This document shows, piece by piece, positions 46,318 to 57,391 of a stretch of DNA of 64,000 nucleotides. The stretch comes from Ilex aquifolium (Eukaryota; Streptophyta; Magnoliopsida; Aquifoliales; Aquifoliaceae), in NCBI GenBank assembly GCA_951799425.1, contig OX637392.1, forward strand, positions 34,184,093-34,248,092, written 5' to 3'. The notes below the pieces were generated by a model. It saw only the letters and a program-made list of their open reading frames with translations. It searched no databases and had not been told where the DNA came from. The translations under genes were made by a program, and so were the position numbers. The first letter of the stretch is position 1, and each line of letters starts with the position of its first letter.

Positions 46318-48136
46318 TGTAAAATCTGAAAAAATTAAAACTTAGTTAATAAAGGTAAAACAGTAATTAGTCGTTATGGTACGGTTTGAAAACCCAAATT
46401 TTTCTAGAACTCATATGACAAAATAGACCTCATCGTTAGATTCGTCTCATGAAAATTAGTTGGGTGTACAATTTTTGTTAAATTTTGAGACAATCGAAAA
46501 AAATCACGTATTATGAGATGAAATACGTGATCGGGGCGTTATGTGATTAAAATTCCAACAACTAGATTTTTATTCATGGGGACCCATAATGTATTTAAAA
46601 TAGTTAGTCAAAATAACATTGTCTACACTTGACACATGTCAAATTGTAATTGTTTTTGGGAGATTTCAAGCCAATTAAAAAGGGACACATGACAACCTCT
46701 ACACCAAGCATTTAAAAAAAAAAAAAAAAAAGAAGAAGAAGGAAGACTTGGCCTTCCATTTTGCTCTTGGATGGCATAAGGCATGAGAGAAAGTGAGATA
46801 AAGAAAAAGCTAAAAGTTCTTCAATTCCTCTTCATCTTCATTCAATTTTATCTTTTAATTCGACCGTTAAAATTTGATCGGGCAAGAACACAAATTATTC
46901 TACACGTCGATGCCTATCCAATAACACCAAGGTTGCCCATATTCCTTCACGTTTTGCTGCCCATATATTTTTGGACAGCAGCTGGGTCAACTCGATTTTG
47001 AGTTGTTTGGCTCACTCCTTCGGGTATTTGCTCAGGTTTGCTTGACTACTTCAAGGAGGTTGCTTCACCACCATTTTGCCTTGCATTTTGAGTGGTTTAA
47101 AGCTTCAAATACAAGGTGTGGTTCCCTTCTATTGGATATTAAATTCAAACTAGTGTGTTTATGTGAATTGGGTTAAATGTAGGATTTATAGTTAATCCTT
47201 TAATTTAGGGAGCCCTATTATGATTAATTTGTTATGTGTTAGAATTAGTGGCTTAAAGCATGATAATTGTAAATTATCATGGCCTTGAGGAATTTATGAC
47301 ATATAAAGTTTAATTGGTTTACTAACATGTGATATGGGTATGAGTTCATATGTATATTAAATGGATAAATTAGCAAGTGACTATGGTCAACTGTGGTTAT
47401 GTTTATTGAAATTAATGAACTTATTGCTATGTTGAAAGTGACGAGCACACTACGCGTGTAATTTGTTGCATATTACATGTTTGATGAAATGCTATAATAA
47501 TAAATATATGCATTTCTTTTGTATTTGAGATTGTAAGTCCATTTAAATTGAATTTGGGCATACATGACATGTGCATGAGTTTAACACAACATCCATGATG
47601 CATTGGCATGGTTGTGTGCGTTTGTGTATGGGTTGATCACTTACCGCATAGGTGAGTGGGTGGAGTTTGGAAATTGGACTAATTCCGGTTAAGTCTCATG
47701 AGAATATGCATGATAATTTGTTGGGGTATAACAAGAAAGGCTAGATTCTCCCTCCTATTTTGATGTTATAGATACCTTTAGTCCCAATTGTAATTACTTA
47801 GGTAGCCTTGTATTGTTGAAATATACAACACATGTATATTCTTTAGTAAAGGCATGTAATTTGGGGGCATTTGTATCTATTCTTTTGACAAATGAAAGAT
47901 TTGTACATTTGGAGTTGTTGGTTGATGTTTATGGCATGAGAATTGTTTAAATGTTTACATTGTACCTTGGAAGGTCATTCTGATTGCTTTGAGACAAGTT
48001 GTATTTTGCATGGAGCTCTCCGTACAAAAAAAACTCTGCCGGAATTCCATTGGAATTGATCCACTAAGACTAAGGCCTTAAGTTAGTTAATAAGGCTTAA
48101 CGGGTAGTGAGAATCCCTGAAATTTGGGGCGTCACA
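46318..48136 (+). repeat. 3' LTR of the Tekay element
   Basis: Starts TGTAAAATCTG, ends GGGGCGTCACA; about 1.82 kb, shorter than the 5' LTR but otherwise colinear. Confidence 0.85.
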
Positions 48137-49055
48137 TGTACACTGAAAAAACAATGTCTCATCGGTTGTTTTAGTTAGTTGAAAGGGTTATTACCTGTTG
48201 AACTTAAAGAATTGTGTGACAGATTGGTTTTAGAGGATCCGACTATTGAGAAATCTATAGGTGATCGAAAAGTTTGATCTTACTGTTGAAGCAAATATTT
48301 GGATGGTTTAACTGATCATTTTGAGATTTTGTTTCCGATGTGAATCCTTCTAGAGATATTGAAGATGGAAAAATTAGAAAAATAGTTGCTTCCAAGTTTT
48401 GTACTTTTATATATTTTTTTCTTTTTTAGTACAATATCAGGCGTTAATATTTTAGTATTTAAGTAGTTGCCTATTTTCTATTCAAGTTTGCAAATTTGTT
48501 GTATTGTTCACTTAGTATTTTTAACTTGCTTTATATGCTTCCTTTGTTGAATATATTTTTCTTGCACTTGCTATGGAATTATGTTATTTGTTTATATGTT
48601 GTGAGGTGGATTGTGATTATTTATGCATTGGTAAAAATTGAAGGTTAATTATGCTTAAATTTTGTCTATGAGGTTATGTTGGTGTTTGATTATTTTGTAG
48701 GTTGATTACTAAGTAGATTGAACCACAAATACAATGTCATGCAAAGATACATTCATTGTTGTTCCAAATCTCAACTGTATGAATTCCATGACCCTAAACA
48801 ATAGTTTTCTTCCCCATTATGTTGTGCAGAACACATCCGTCATCCTTTAAGTTGAGTTGCTTCTCTTAGCTACATTGGTCTTCATTTCCTAATTGTTCTC
48901 CAATCAAAATTCTATATTTCCCTAGAAAATACAATTAATTTAGTTACAAAAACATGTAGGCAATTAACATTCAACCATATGTTAGAAATTGAAAATTATT
49001 GAGACTTCTATTCATACACTCAATTCCATTCTAGGAAAAAATTAAAAGATCTATC
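48137..49055. other. AT-rich spacer with a short coding-like remnant
   Basis: Around 48185-48270 the plus strand reads LLPVELKELCDRLVLEDPT, which looks like real protein sequence, but only some 30 codons are open before a stop and I do not recognise the family. The rest is AT-rich with nothing supported. Confidence 0.35.
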
Positions 49056-49860
49056 CAGGGCCGACCCCAATAACAAGGCCAACAAAGCCTTGATTTAGGT
49101 CTCATCCTAATGAAAGACCCCAAAATATTTAGGTGTGTAGTTAGCCCAAATAAAAAAGTCCAAATTTTTATGAACATAAGACTCACAAAAGCTCTGAAAG
49201 TTAAGTCCACAAATAAATTGAGTAGTTTGGGTCATGCATCCAGCCCATTAAATATGTTAAATATCAATAAAAAAATCTAACGAAAAGTTAACATCCAAAT
49301 TCTTAACCAAATCTCTCTTCTCTCTCTCTCTCTCTCTATAACACAGTCATTGCATTAAACACTATTTTTTATAGATCTAAAACCACCGAAAAACCCCTCT
49401 TATTTTTATAAGCACAAAACTACCAATTTTGTGGAGAGGTTGATTATCCAATTTTGATGGTTTAGATTTGCTTTTAATTTTAAATTTTTTTCAAAAAATT
49501 TTACAAACAAGAAAAAATACTCTAATTGGGATACTAAATTATATAAAAAAGTTATTTTTTTCAAATGCATTCATTATTTACCGAATATTATTGAAAGTTT
49601 TATAACAACTATTTATGCTAAAGAAATTTCTTTAAAATAAAATTAATAAAATTCTATTTAAGATCGATCATGACATAAAAAAAATTAAACAGATTGTGGA
49701 TTATATTAACAAAACCTCATTATAAAAATCTAAATAGTACTTTTACAACTCAAAAAACAAAAAGAAAACATTTTAGATGACTTTTTATTATTATTAGAAA
49801 GTAAATAGACCTCATTTATATTTGTTGCTTTAGGCCCAAAATTGTCTCGGGCCGGCCCTG
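49056..49860. mobile_element. Non-autonomous hAT element (MITE-like)
   Basis: 805 bp with ends CAGGGCCGACCC and GGGCCGGCCCTG and an 8-bp target duplication GATCTATC (49048-49055) against AATCTATC (49861-49868), 7 of 8 identical; 8 bp is the hAT signature. The interior is AT-rich, without transposase, and includes a CT microsatellite near 49318-49336. Confidence 0.8.
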
Positions 49861-49868
49861 AATCTATC

Positions 49869-50593
49869 TAATTATTTTATAGTTATATGAGGCCAAGGTA
49901 AAAATAAATGAAAGTTAATTGATGCATATTTAAAGCCATTACTCCACCTTTCAATTTCCTCGGATCATTTATCAAATTAGTATAAGTCAATGCATGCTTC
50001 TTAGTCATACATGACTATGGCTATTACAACTTCCACTAGGACTTTTATGTTGTTGTGGAACATTATTAATGTGCTGTCTTATTAAAATTAGCAATGCAAT
50101 TATGAAATGCACTTGATAGTTTATGTGGACTAAGAGCTGACAAGTCTTTTGTTGGTACCTTATTCTCTTCCACATATATCTAAGTTTCTCATGTAGATAT
50201 CATAGGTCATATGTGAGGGGAATTGTGAAAATAATGATTATTACTTATAATTATGTCAACTCTAGCAGCATATGCTATTGGTAACAAATTGTCAAATTGC
50301 AGCATCCTCACTAAAAAATGCACCTTGCAAAATATAACTTTACTGGTCCTAAATATTTTACTTTAACTAAATTAGTAAATAATGCTAACTTCTCCTGCAC
50401 AACACAATCTGATTAATATTGAAGGAAACTATACAACAAAAGTTAAAGCAACACATTATATTCAATGTGGTGCAGTGGTCTATCCATCGCAAGCAATATA
50501 TCAATTTCTAATATTAATTTTGCAAAATTTTCAAATGCAACTCATGTGCTCATTGCAAATAGTCCACGTGCAATACACATGTTTATCTATTAG
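49869..50593. other. AT-rich spacer, nothing recognised
   Basis: No gene, RNA or repeat that I can name. The frame 50382-50606 is short and low in coding character. Confidence 0.5.
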
Positions 50594-51234
50594 TTTAGAC
50601 TACTAATAAAAATACCTTAGCATGAAAAACTTTTGATTCACTATTTTTCCCTTATAAAAAACTATAAAGGCTAACATGTCATTTTGTATTTCAACATTCA
50701 AATTACCATTATATTCCTATATATTTAAATAATAAACTAATCTCTAACAAATCATGTAAATCTCTCTATATTTGCAAAACTTTTGAATTGGCATATTATG
50801 CTTCACATGATATATAAAAAAAATATTATTCTTTTTTTTTCAAAATTCCAATTTTAATACACGTCGATAACTCTATTAATACAATATCATCTCCAATGCC
50901 CAAAAACGGATATATATAATTTTTCTCTTCATTCACAATCAGAATAATTTAGTAAAAAACTATTGAGATACAAAGTAAAAAGAAAAAAGAAAAAGAAAAA
51001 AAAATAAGAAAAGAAATATGTATAACCCTTACTACTTGTTATCTCAAATGAAAAAATCACAGAAAATGAGTTTATTGGGTGTTTATAGTTATGAAGAGAA
51101 TACAAACAATTTGAGTATGATAAACATGAGATAATATCTAATTTTGTTACATTATTAGATTTTTTTATGTGTTTTATCAAATGTTTCAATAAAAAAAAAA
51201 AAATTAATGTCCAACGCACGTGTTGCATTACTAG
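50594..51234 (+). mobile_element. Non-autonomous Helitron, plus strand
   Basis: About 641 bp. The 5' end TTTAGACTACTAATAAAA is a diverged form of TCTATACTACTAATAAAA; the 3' end is CTAG (51231-51234) followed by T, preceded by an imperfect hairpin CAACGCACGTGTTG. The 5' dinucleotide has drifted from TC, so the copy is old. No coding sequence. Confidence 0.55.
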
Positions 51235-52071
51235 TACGGTAAACTATTAAGAAAATTTTTTAATTGACTATTTTATCCCTAAAATAAAATATAAAGATAG
51301 TACTAGTCTTATTTAATGTAGAACTCATATTAATAGGACTTGATTGATGTTAAACTTTTAAGTGGACAATTTTACTCTCACAATAAAGACAATACTAACA
51401 TTATTAATATGAAATTCATATTAATATTACACATAGCAAAGCCTTTCTCATTCTTTCTCTTAAAACATTTCCTTTATGGGGAAGAAAGAAAATTAAGGAA
51501 CTCGCAGATATTGGCAAAACTACAATTATTGTTAACCAAGGAAAATAATTTGTGGTAAAGACAAGATACACTTGGACCAGAAAAATCCGTGCTCGAAAAT
51601 AACATATATATATATTTTTTTGAGCACGGATTTTATTGGTAAAAAAAAAAAATGGATTCAAGTAGAATTTTTTGGAACTTATCAATAAGCTAGACCAATG
51701 CTACCAGTTGTTTCATTCCCTAAATAAATTAAAATTTATTTTTATTTATGTCTATATATTTTCATTAGATGATGACAAGTTTCTGAATTTTCAAATGAAT
51801 TTTTATAAAGGTACTAGAGTCTTATTTAGTATAAGATTTATTTTAATATAACTTGGATAATATTATCAAACTCTAACTTTTCATTTTCTTTTCTTTCTTG
51901 CTTTAGTTTTAATACATCATCTTTAGTTGTGTTTATTGGCTATACTACAACCCATCTTATTTGTATCGGCTACCAATGCTATTAATGTCTAGCATTACAT
52001 TAATTTACTTATCACAACTTAACTTCTTAAATTTGATCAACCAATTGTTTATAGCTTGATGATCATCATAA
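51235..52071. other. AT-rich spacer with a small hairpin
   Basis: Nothing coding. The words AAAATCCGTGCTC (51582-51594) and GAGCACGGATTTT (51622-51634) are exact reverse complements with an AT loop of about 27 bp. Confidence 0.5.
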
Positions 52072-54496
52072 CTTAAAACAGTTTCTCTTCAAAAAGAGCA
52101 AAATGGTAATTAGTCATTGCGGTACGGGTTGAAAACTTAAATTTTTCTAGAACTCAAATGACGAAACGGACCTCACTGTTGAATTCGTCTCACGAAATCT
52201 AGTTATCCAGTCAATTTTCGTTGAATTCTGAGACAACCAAAATTTTTCACGTTTTATAGTGCGATCGGGTGTCGCGCGATTAAAATAAACGCGATCGAGA
52301 ATTAATTGCGAAACATAGAAAATAATTTAAACTTATTTTAAATAAAATATTTTGAACATAACATGGAATGAGGTTTAATTTATTCGGGATAAAATTGAAT
52401 TAGGAAAAGATGGGACGTGTGGCGCGTTATGAGCCAAGTATCCAAGGAGTATAAATAGGGGAGAAAAATTATATTTTCTCCCCATTACCCAGCAGATTTT
52501 TGATAGAGAGAAAGAGAGAGAGAGAGAGAAATTCAAGGGTTCTTCCATCTTCTTCTTGCGATCTAGGGCCAACTATTCGCCGAAACGCTTCGGGTCAAGA
52601 ACAAAAGTTGATCTACACGACGAGAGCTACGTCTACATACCAAAAATTGCGGATTTCGCTGAAGTCTAAAAAATGAGGTTTTTGAAAATCAAGGTTTAAA
52701 GCTTGATTTGGGTTTCTTGGAGCTTCTTCTACGTTTATTATGCTTCAAGAGGTAGGGTTTTTCTCCTAGTTAGATTTATTTTCAACATAGGGTTTGCAAA
52801 TGATATGGGTAGGTTGATTAGAGATGCAATCTCTTATCTAAATGCACTCCTAGTGTAACTAGAGTATGAGAAATGGTGTGAGAATGAATAAAACTAATTT
52901 TGCATGAATTGAGTTTGTTAAGGATTGCACATTGGGTGATTTCATGAGAATGTGATAAATTGGGCATGATTATATATTTACATGATTTTGTGTCTTTTTG
53001 GTGTTTGATAAAATGCTTATAATTGACTAAGTATGTTATTTGAATGAAACTGATATAACATGTTTTGTGATAATGTTAGAATGTAATTATATACTTGATG
53101 ATATAAGTTACATTAAAGATTTGAAATTTTTCATGTTGTCCTCATGACATGTTGAACATGATGTTGTAAATGCAATTGAAAATTAGGTTGCATAATGATA
53201 TAAAATGCAATTGCACATTATATGCATATGCACGGGAGACATCACATTCGTGGGCATGTAACATGGTTGTGGTGTGTTCATCGTTTTGATCAAACACCAT
53301 CCTTGGTTGGTCGATACGTGGGCTTGGGATAGTTGGGCCAAGGTTCGACTGAGGCGCACGGGTTGCGTTGAAAATAGGGTCGGGGTTAGCAAGAAGGGCT
53401 AGATTATCCCTCAGATGCAAGACCCGGAGAATTGGATACGCACTATGTTCGTATTGAGTCCATAAAGAGTGTCGGTGTATGCGGAGCCGTTGGTGGAAGT
53501 CCATAAATGCCATGTCGGTTGGGTGCCCATTGGTGGAAGTCAATAAATACCCACTCCAAGAAAGAGCCGAAGTTTATAAATTGTCATTGGATGTGTAACA
53601 TCAATGGTGGGGGCTTGGAATGCTCGGATACATACGCATGACATTGCATGTGGTATGGGAGTCGGTGGAGGGCTCGGGTTGCATTGCATGTGTGAGTCTC
53701 ACCTCATAACATGACATAGCATTGTGACATTCATTTTTTGAAGCTGTATGTTCTTGGATGAATGCTTGTTTGATTGTTGAATCGCATGTGAACATTTCAT
53801 ATGCATCTGGGTAGGGAGGTAGCCTCTTTAGGAGATACCCTATTAAGCGTGACAAGCACTGCTGGATGCCCTCACATGGGACCTTGTTGAGAAGCAGCTA
53901 AAATGTGGCTTTAAGCTTGCATTTTGTAAAACTATGGTGTAAATTATTTTAGACTTGTAATAGTATTTTAAAGGGTTGTGTAATGAGCCTTTACGAACTA
54001 TATTTTGAGTATAACTTCATGTTATATGAGTTTGAGTGAATGTTGTATGAGATTGAATGAGTTGAAATTGAAAAATGATTGAATTGGGGAAAAAATTGGC
54101 CTTCGTACCGGTAGCAAGTTGATTAGACCGGTACCACGATTCTAGTGGGCTTAGGTACAGGTAGCAGGTTGAGGTACCGGTAGCTCGCTGGCAGTGGGCA
54201 GCTACTGGTAGCTAGGTTCACAGCTATCGATAGCTTTGCTGGCAGAGGGTTTAGCTACCGGTAGCTCCTCCAAAATTTTTATAAATTTGAAATCACTCTG
54301 CCATGCCTTCGGGTTTTGAGTCATTTTGTTTAAAGGAAGTAATTGGAGAAATTTTGATGGCAAATTGATGAACATGGGACCTTAGAATGGTCGTATGATG
54401 ACGTGGTGTCGGGTTATGTGGCATGCACAGGTACTTTCGCTGGTTGATGAGTGATCAATGAGTTGAGAAAAGACCCCCAGATTATGGAGCGCCACA
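52072..54496 (+). repeat. Solo LTR, Tekay type, plus orientation
   Basis: About 2.4 kb of the same LTR family as 33966-36391, here in plus orientation, ending GGAGCGCCACA. The left border (near CTTAAAACAG) is approximate. No internal region follows. No target duplication is evident, so it could also be the remnant of a larger element. Has a CTACCGGTAG-rich zone at about 54107-54270. Confidence 0.7.
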
Positions 54497-55485
54497 CTAG
54501 CAATACACTACGTGCATTACACGTGAATAATTTTCATACACAAAAAATAATAAAATATATTAGGTATATGTGTACTGAATTAAATATCATCTCAAATTTA
54601 TCAAACTTAATTTTTCATTTCTCATATTATATTATAAGATTATGAAAACTTTGTATGTTCCCAAAATTAATTCTTTGTTCTAACTGTAAAAAAAAGATAA
54701 AAAAATAGTTAAAGTTCTATTTTTTTTTTAGATTTTTGTGATTGAGATTGATTTTTTAATGATGCTTGAGAAATTAAATTTCTTGAAATTCATTTGATTA
54801 AAACTCCACTTATAATTCATTAACTAAAATAAAAGTAATTATCAATATACTAATCACATTGGAAGCCTACCGTAATTAGGAATTAGTTAGGTCAATTGGG
54901 ATAAAATTTAATATACTACTCTATAATATATATTATCAAGTAAATTAAAATTCTAAAAAATTTAAGTTTTATTTAAAAATACACTATAATAGCTATTTTT
55001 ACATAAAATCTTAGTACAACTTAGAAAGTCTATTGTACTTGAAGAATTATATTGATTTAATATAAATTAATTTAAAAGAAACTATATATACGATTATTTT
55101 TTATCTTAAAAATGAAAGGGTTACACTTTTCAATGAAAAAGAAAAAATATATATGTAGGCATAATATTATATTTACATATGAGATAAAAATATTATATTG
55201 ATGGAGTTTTTGAAGGTTTTTTGAACACTTTATTGAAAAATATAATAGTGCATATTTTTTAAGGGTAATATACTCAATCAAAAAGTTTATAGAAACTGAT
55301 ATTTATATATAGAGAATAGATAATTAAAAGAGATGTTATAGATAATTTAGAGATTTAAATACATACGGTTATGATGACAATTTAGTTATTTATTTGTAAA
55401 ATAATAGAGTGGTTTTGTAATCCTTTAGGATAAAATAAATATTCAAAAGTTTTTCACTTTAAGGTACTTTTATTAGTAGTATAGA
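54497..55485 (-). mobile_element. Non-autonomous Helitron, minus strand
   Basis: 989 bp. On the minus strand it starts TCTATACTACTAATAAAAG at 55485 after A and ends CTAG at 54497 followed by T, exactly the Helitron rule, with a CGTGTAATGCACG hairpin shortly before the 3' end. It lies directly against the LTR end at 54496. No coding sequence. Confidence 0.75.
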
Positions 55486-55902
55486 TGTACATATACCACA
55501 AGTTTTACCATTACTATGATATTACAAGTAAAATTAATCTAAATTATTAGCTTCATGTGAAAAAGTTATAAACCTTAGGGATTGAGATTTACAAGAAAAG
55601 TAATTCGTAAAAAATTTATGTAACGCCCCAAAATCCGGGGGGGCCTTTCTCAATCCGTTGATCATCTATCAACCCGTGGAAATACTTATGTATGCCTCAT
55701 AACTCGACACCACGTCATCACACGGCCATTCCAAGGTACAATATACATCAATTTGTCCTTAGTATTTCACCAATTACATTCTTTAAACAAGAAGACTCGA
55801 AGGCTTGACAAAATTATACTTAAATTTTGAAAATTTTGGAAGAGGTACAGGTACCTACATCACATGGTATCGGTACCTGAGCCTTCTATTTGCCAGGTAC
55901 TG

Positions 55903-57391
55903 CACTACAAGAATAAAGGCCTTTTGTGACAAATTTTTTATGGCGGCTGTGTTCGCCGTCACAAAAGACGTGTTTGAGACAATTTTTTGTGACGGCTGTG
56001 TTTGCCGTCACAAAAAACGTGTTTGTATTAATATTTTGTTAATATTTGTGGCAGCTATTTTTTCTGCTGTAAATAGTGTCATAAACTCAAAAGAAATTTT
56101 TGTATTTGAGACAGCTGTTTTTCCTGTCTCAAATAATATTTCAAAAACTCAAAAGAATTTTTTATATTTATGACAGTTATTTTTCCCGTCGTATATAATA
56201 TTTCATAAAACATTAAAATGTTGTTTTAGATTAAAAAATAGTTTATATTTTAAAGAAGAAAAGCTCTAAAAAATTTGTATTAGCCACAACTATTTTTCAT
56301 GTTACAAGTAATATTTTATAAAATTACGTAGTTTTACATCAAAAGACAATTTATAGTCCAAAGAAAAAAAATTAAACTCTACAAAGTCAATTTTTTATAT
56401 CAAAACTAGGAGTGTCAAAATATGACATGACCCGTTAACACGACATAAAATTAGTGGGTTTGAGTCTTCCTTAAGCCACCTGTTTAGTAAATGAGTGGAT
56501 CCGACACGATACGATTATAAACGAATCAGGTATTGGTGAAACTAATTAGAAGAAATGTATACGATATGACTCGTTTATATACCATTTACATAATTGGACA
56601 AGTCGTTCAGAGAAATATTGCGTGGCCCTCTGTTGATGTATATTCTAACTTATTTTAGTTTTTTATTGTATATATATATAAAAATATCATTTCAGTATAG
56701 TAACAATAATTTTATATTTTTTTTCATATGTCACTGAGAGAGTAGATGGTTCGGAAAAGATGTTCAATTTTTTGTACTTATAGATCGTTATGTTTTATAA
56801 AAGTGCATATTTTACATTTTGTTTAACTCATGTGATTGTTTTTTTTTTTTTTTTTTGATATGAAAATATTGCTATGTTTTTGGAAATGTTGATTATATTT
56901 ACTTTTGTGTTTATCTATATATTGAATTAGGTAGTTGTATGGATACCAATGAGTCTTTGGTCTAACGGTACTCCTTACATTGCGAAAACTTTGCCTTCTT
57001 GAGGTCAAGGGTTCAAGCCCCCTCCCCTCCCAAAAAAAAAAAAAAGTTGTATGGAGTGTATTAATTAAAAAAAAATTTGTTTTTTTTTGTGGCGGCATCG
57101 TTGCCGTCATAAATATATCTTCTATTTTTACGACAGTCAAATGTGGTATTTGAGACGGCACTTTTGCCGCCGTGATAAAAGCAAAAGTGTCGGATTTTTT
57201 GTGACAACTTATTTACGACAGAGTCTTGCTACCGTAAATACTATTTGAGACAGACCGTTGCTGCCGTAAAAACCTTTTGAGACCACACTTATTATGACGA
57301 GGCAATGCCGCCACAAAAAAGTATTTGTGACGGCAAATAGATCTTTTATGACAGCACTTTACCGCCGTAAAAACCCTTTTTTCTTGTAGTG
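55903..57391. mobile_element. Non-autonomous CACTA (En/Spm) element
   Basis: 1489 bp with ends CACTACAAGAATAAAGG and CCTTTTTTCTTGTAGTG; flanking triplets are CTG and TCG, so the 3-bp duplication is diverged. Subterminal regions hold many short copies of TTGTGACGGC...GCCGTCA in both orientations, typical transposase-binding repeats of CACTA elements. No transposase. Inside lie a GTGTCAAAATATGACATGACCC-type dispersed repeat (about 56404-56640) and a SINE (56944-57045). Confidence 0.85.
56944..57045 (+). mobile_element. tRNA-derived SINE with exact target duplication
   Basis: About 102 bp ending in poly(A) (57032-57045), flanked by the perfect 10-bp duplication GTTGTATGGA (56934-56943 and 57046-57055). 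Polymerase III box A-like TTGGTCTAACGG (56957-56968) and box B GGGTTCAAGCC (57009-57019). Short for a plant SINE, but complete by its own duplication. It sits inside the CACTA element. Confidence 0.85.

Larger units (their letters stand above)
37073..48136 (+). mobile_element. Tekay-lineage chromovirus (Ty3/Gypsy), both LTRs present (fossil)
   Basis: Plus-strand element: 5' LTR 37073-39425, tRNA-Met-type primer site 39428-39439, gag from 39776, pol to about 46015, chromodomain-like tail to about 46205, polypurine tract 46304-46317, 3' LTR 46318-48136. A DNA transposon sits inside integrase (43596-45513). The LTRs differ in length (about 2.35 and 1.82 kb) but are roughly 92% identical by eye where they align, suggesting a few million years. 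Flanks are TATAT on the left and TGTAC on the right, so no clean target duplication. Broken, with more than ten interruptions in coding parts. Confidence 0.9.

Noticed and set aside
56950-57022. tRNA-like A and B boxes
   Set aside because: Not a tRNA gene: no cloverleaf, followed by poly(A) and flanked by a target duplication, so called as a SINE.
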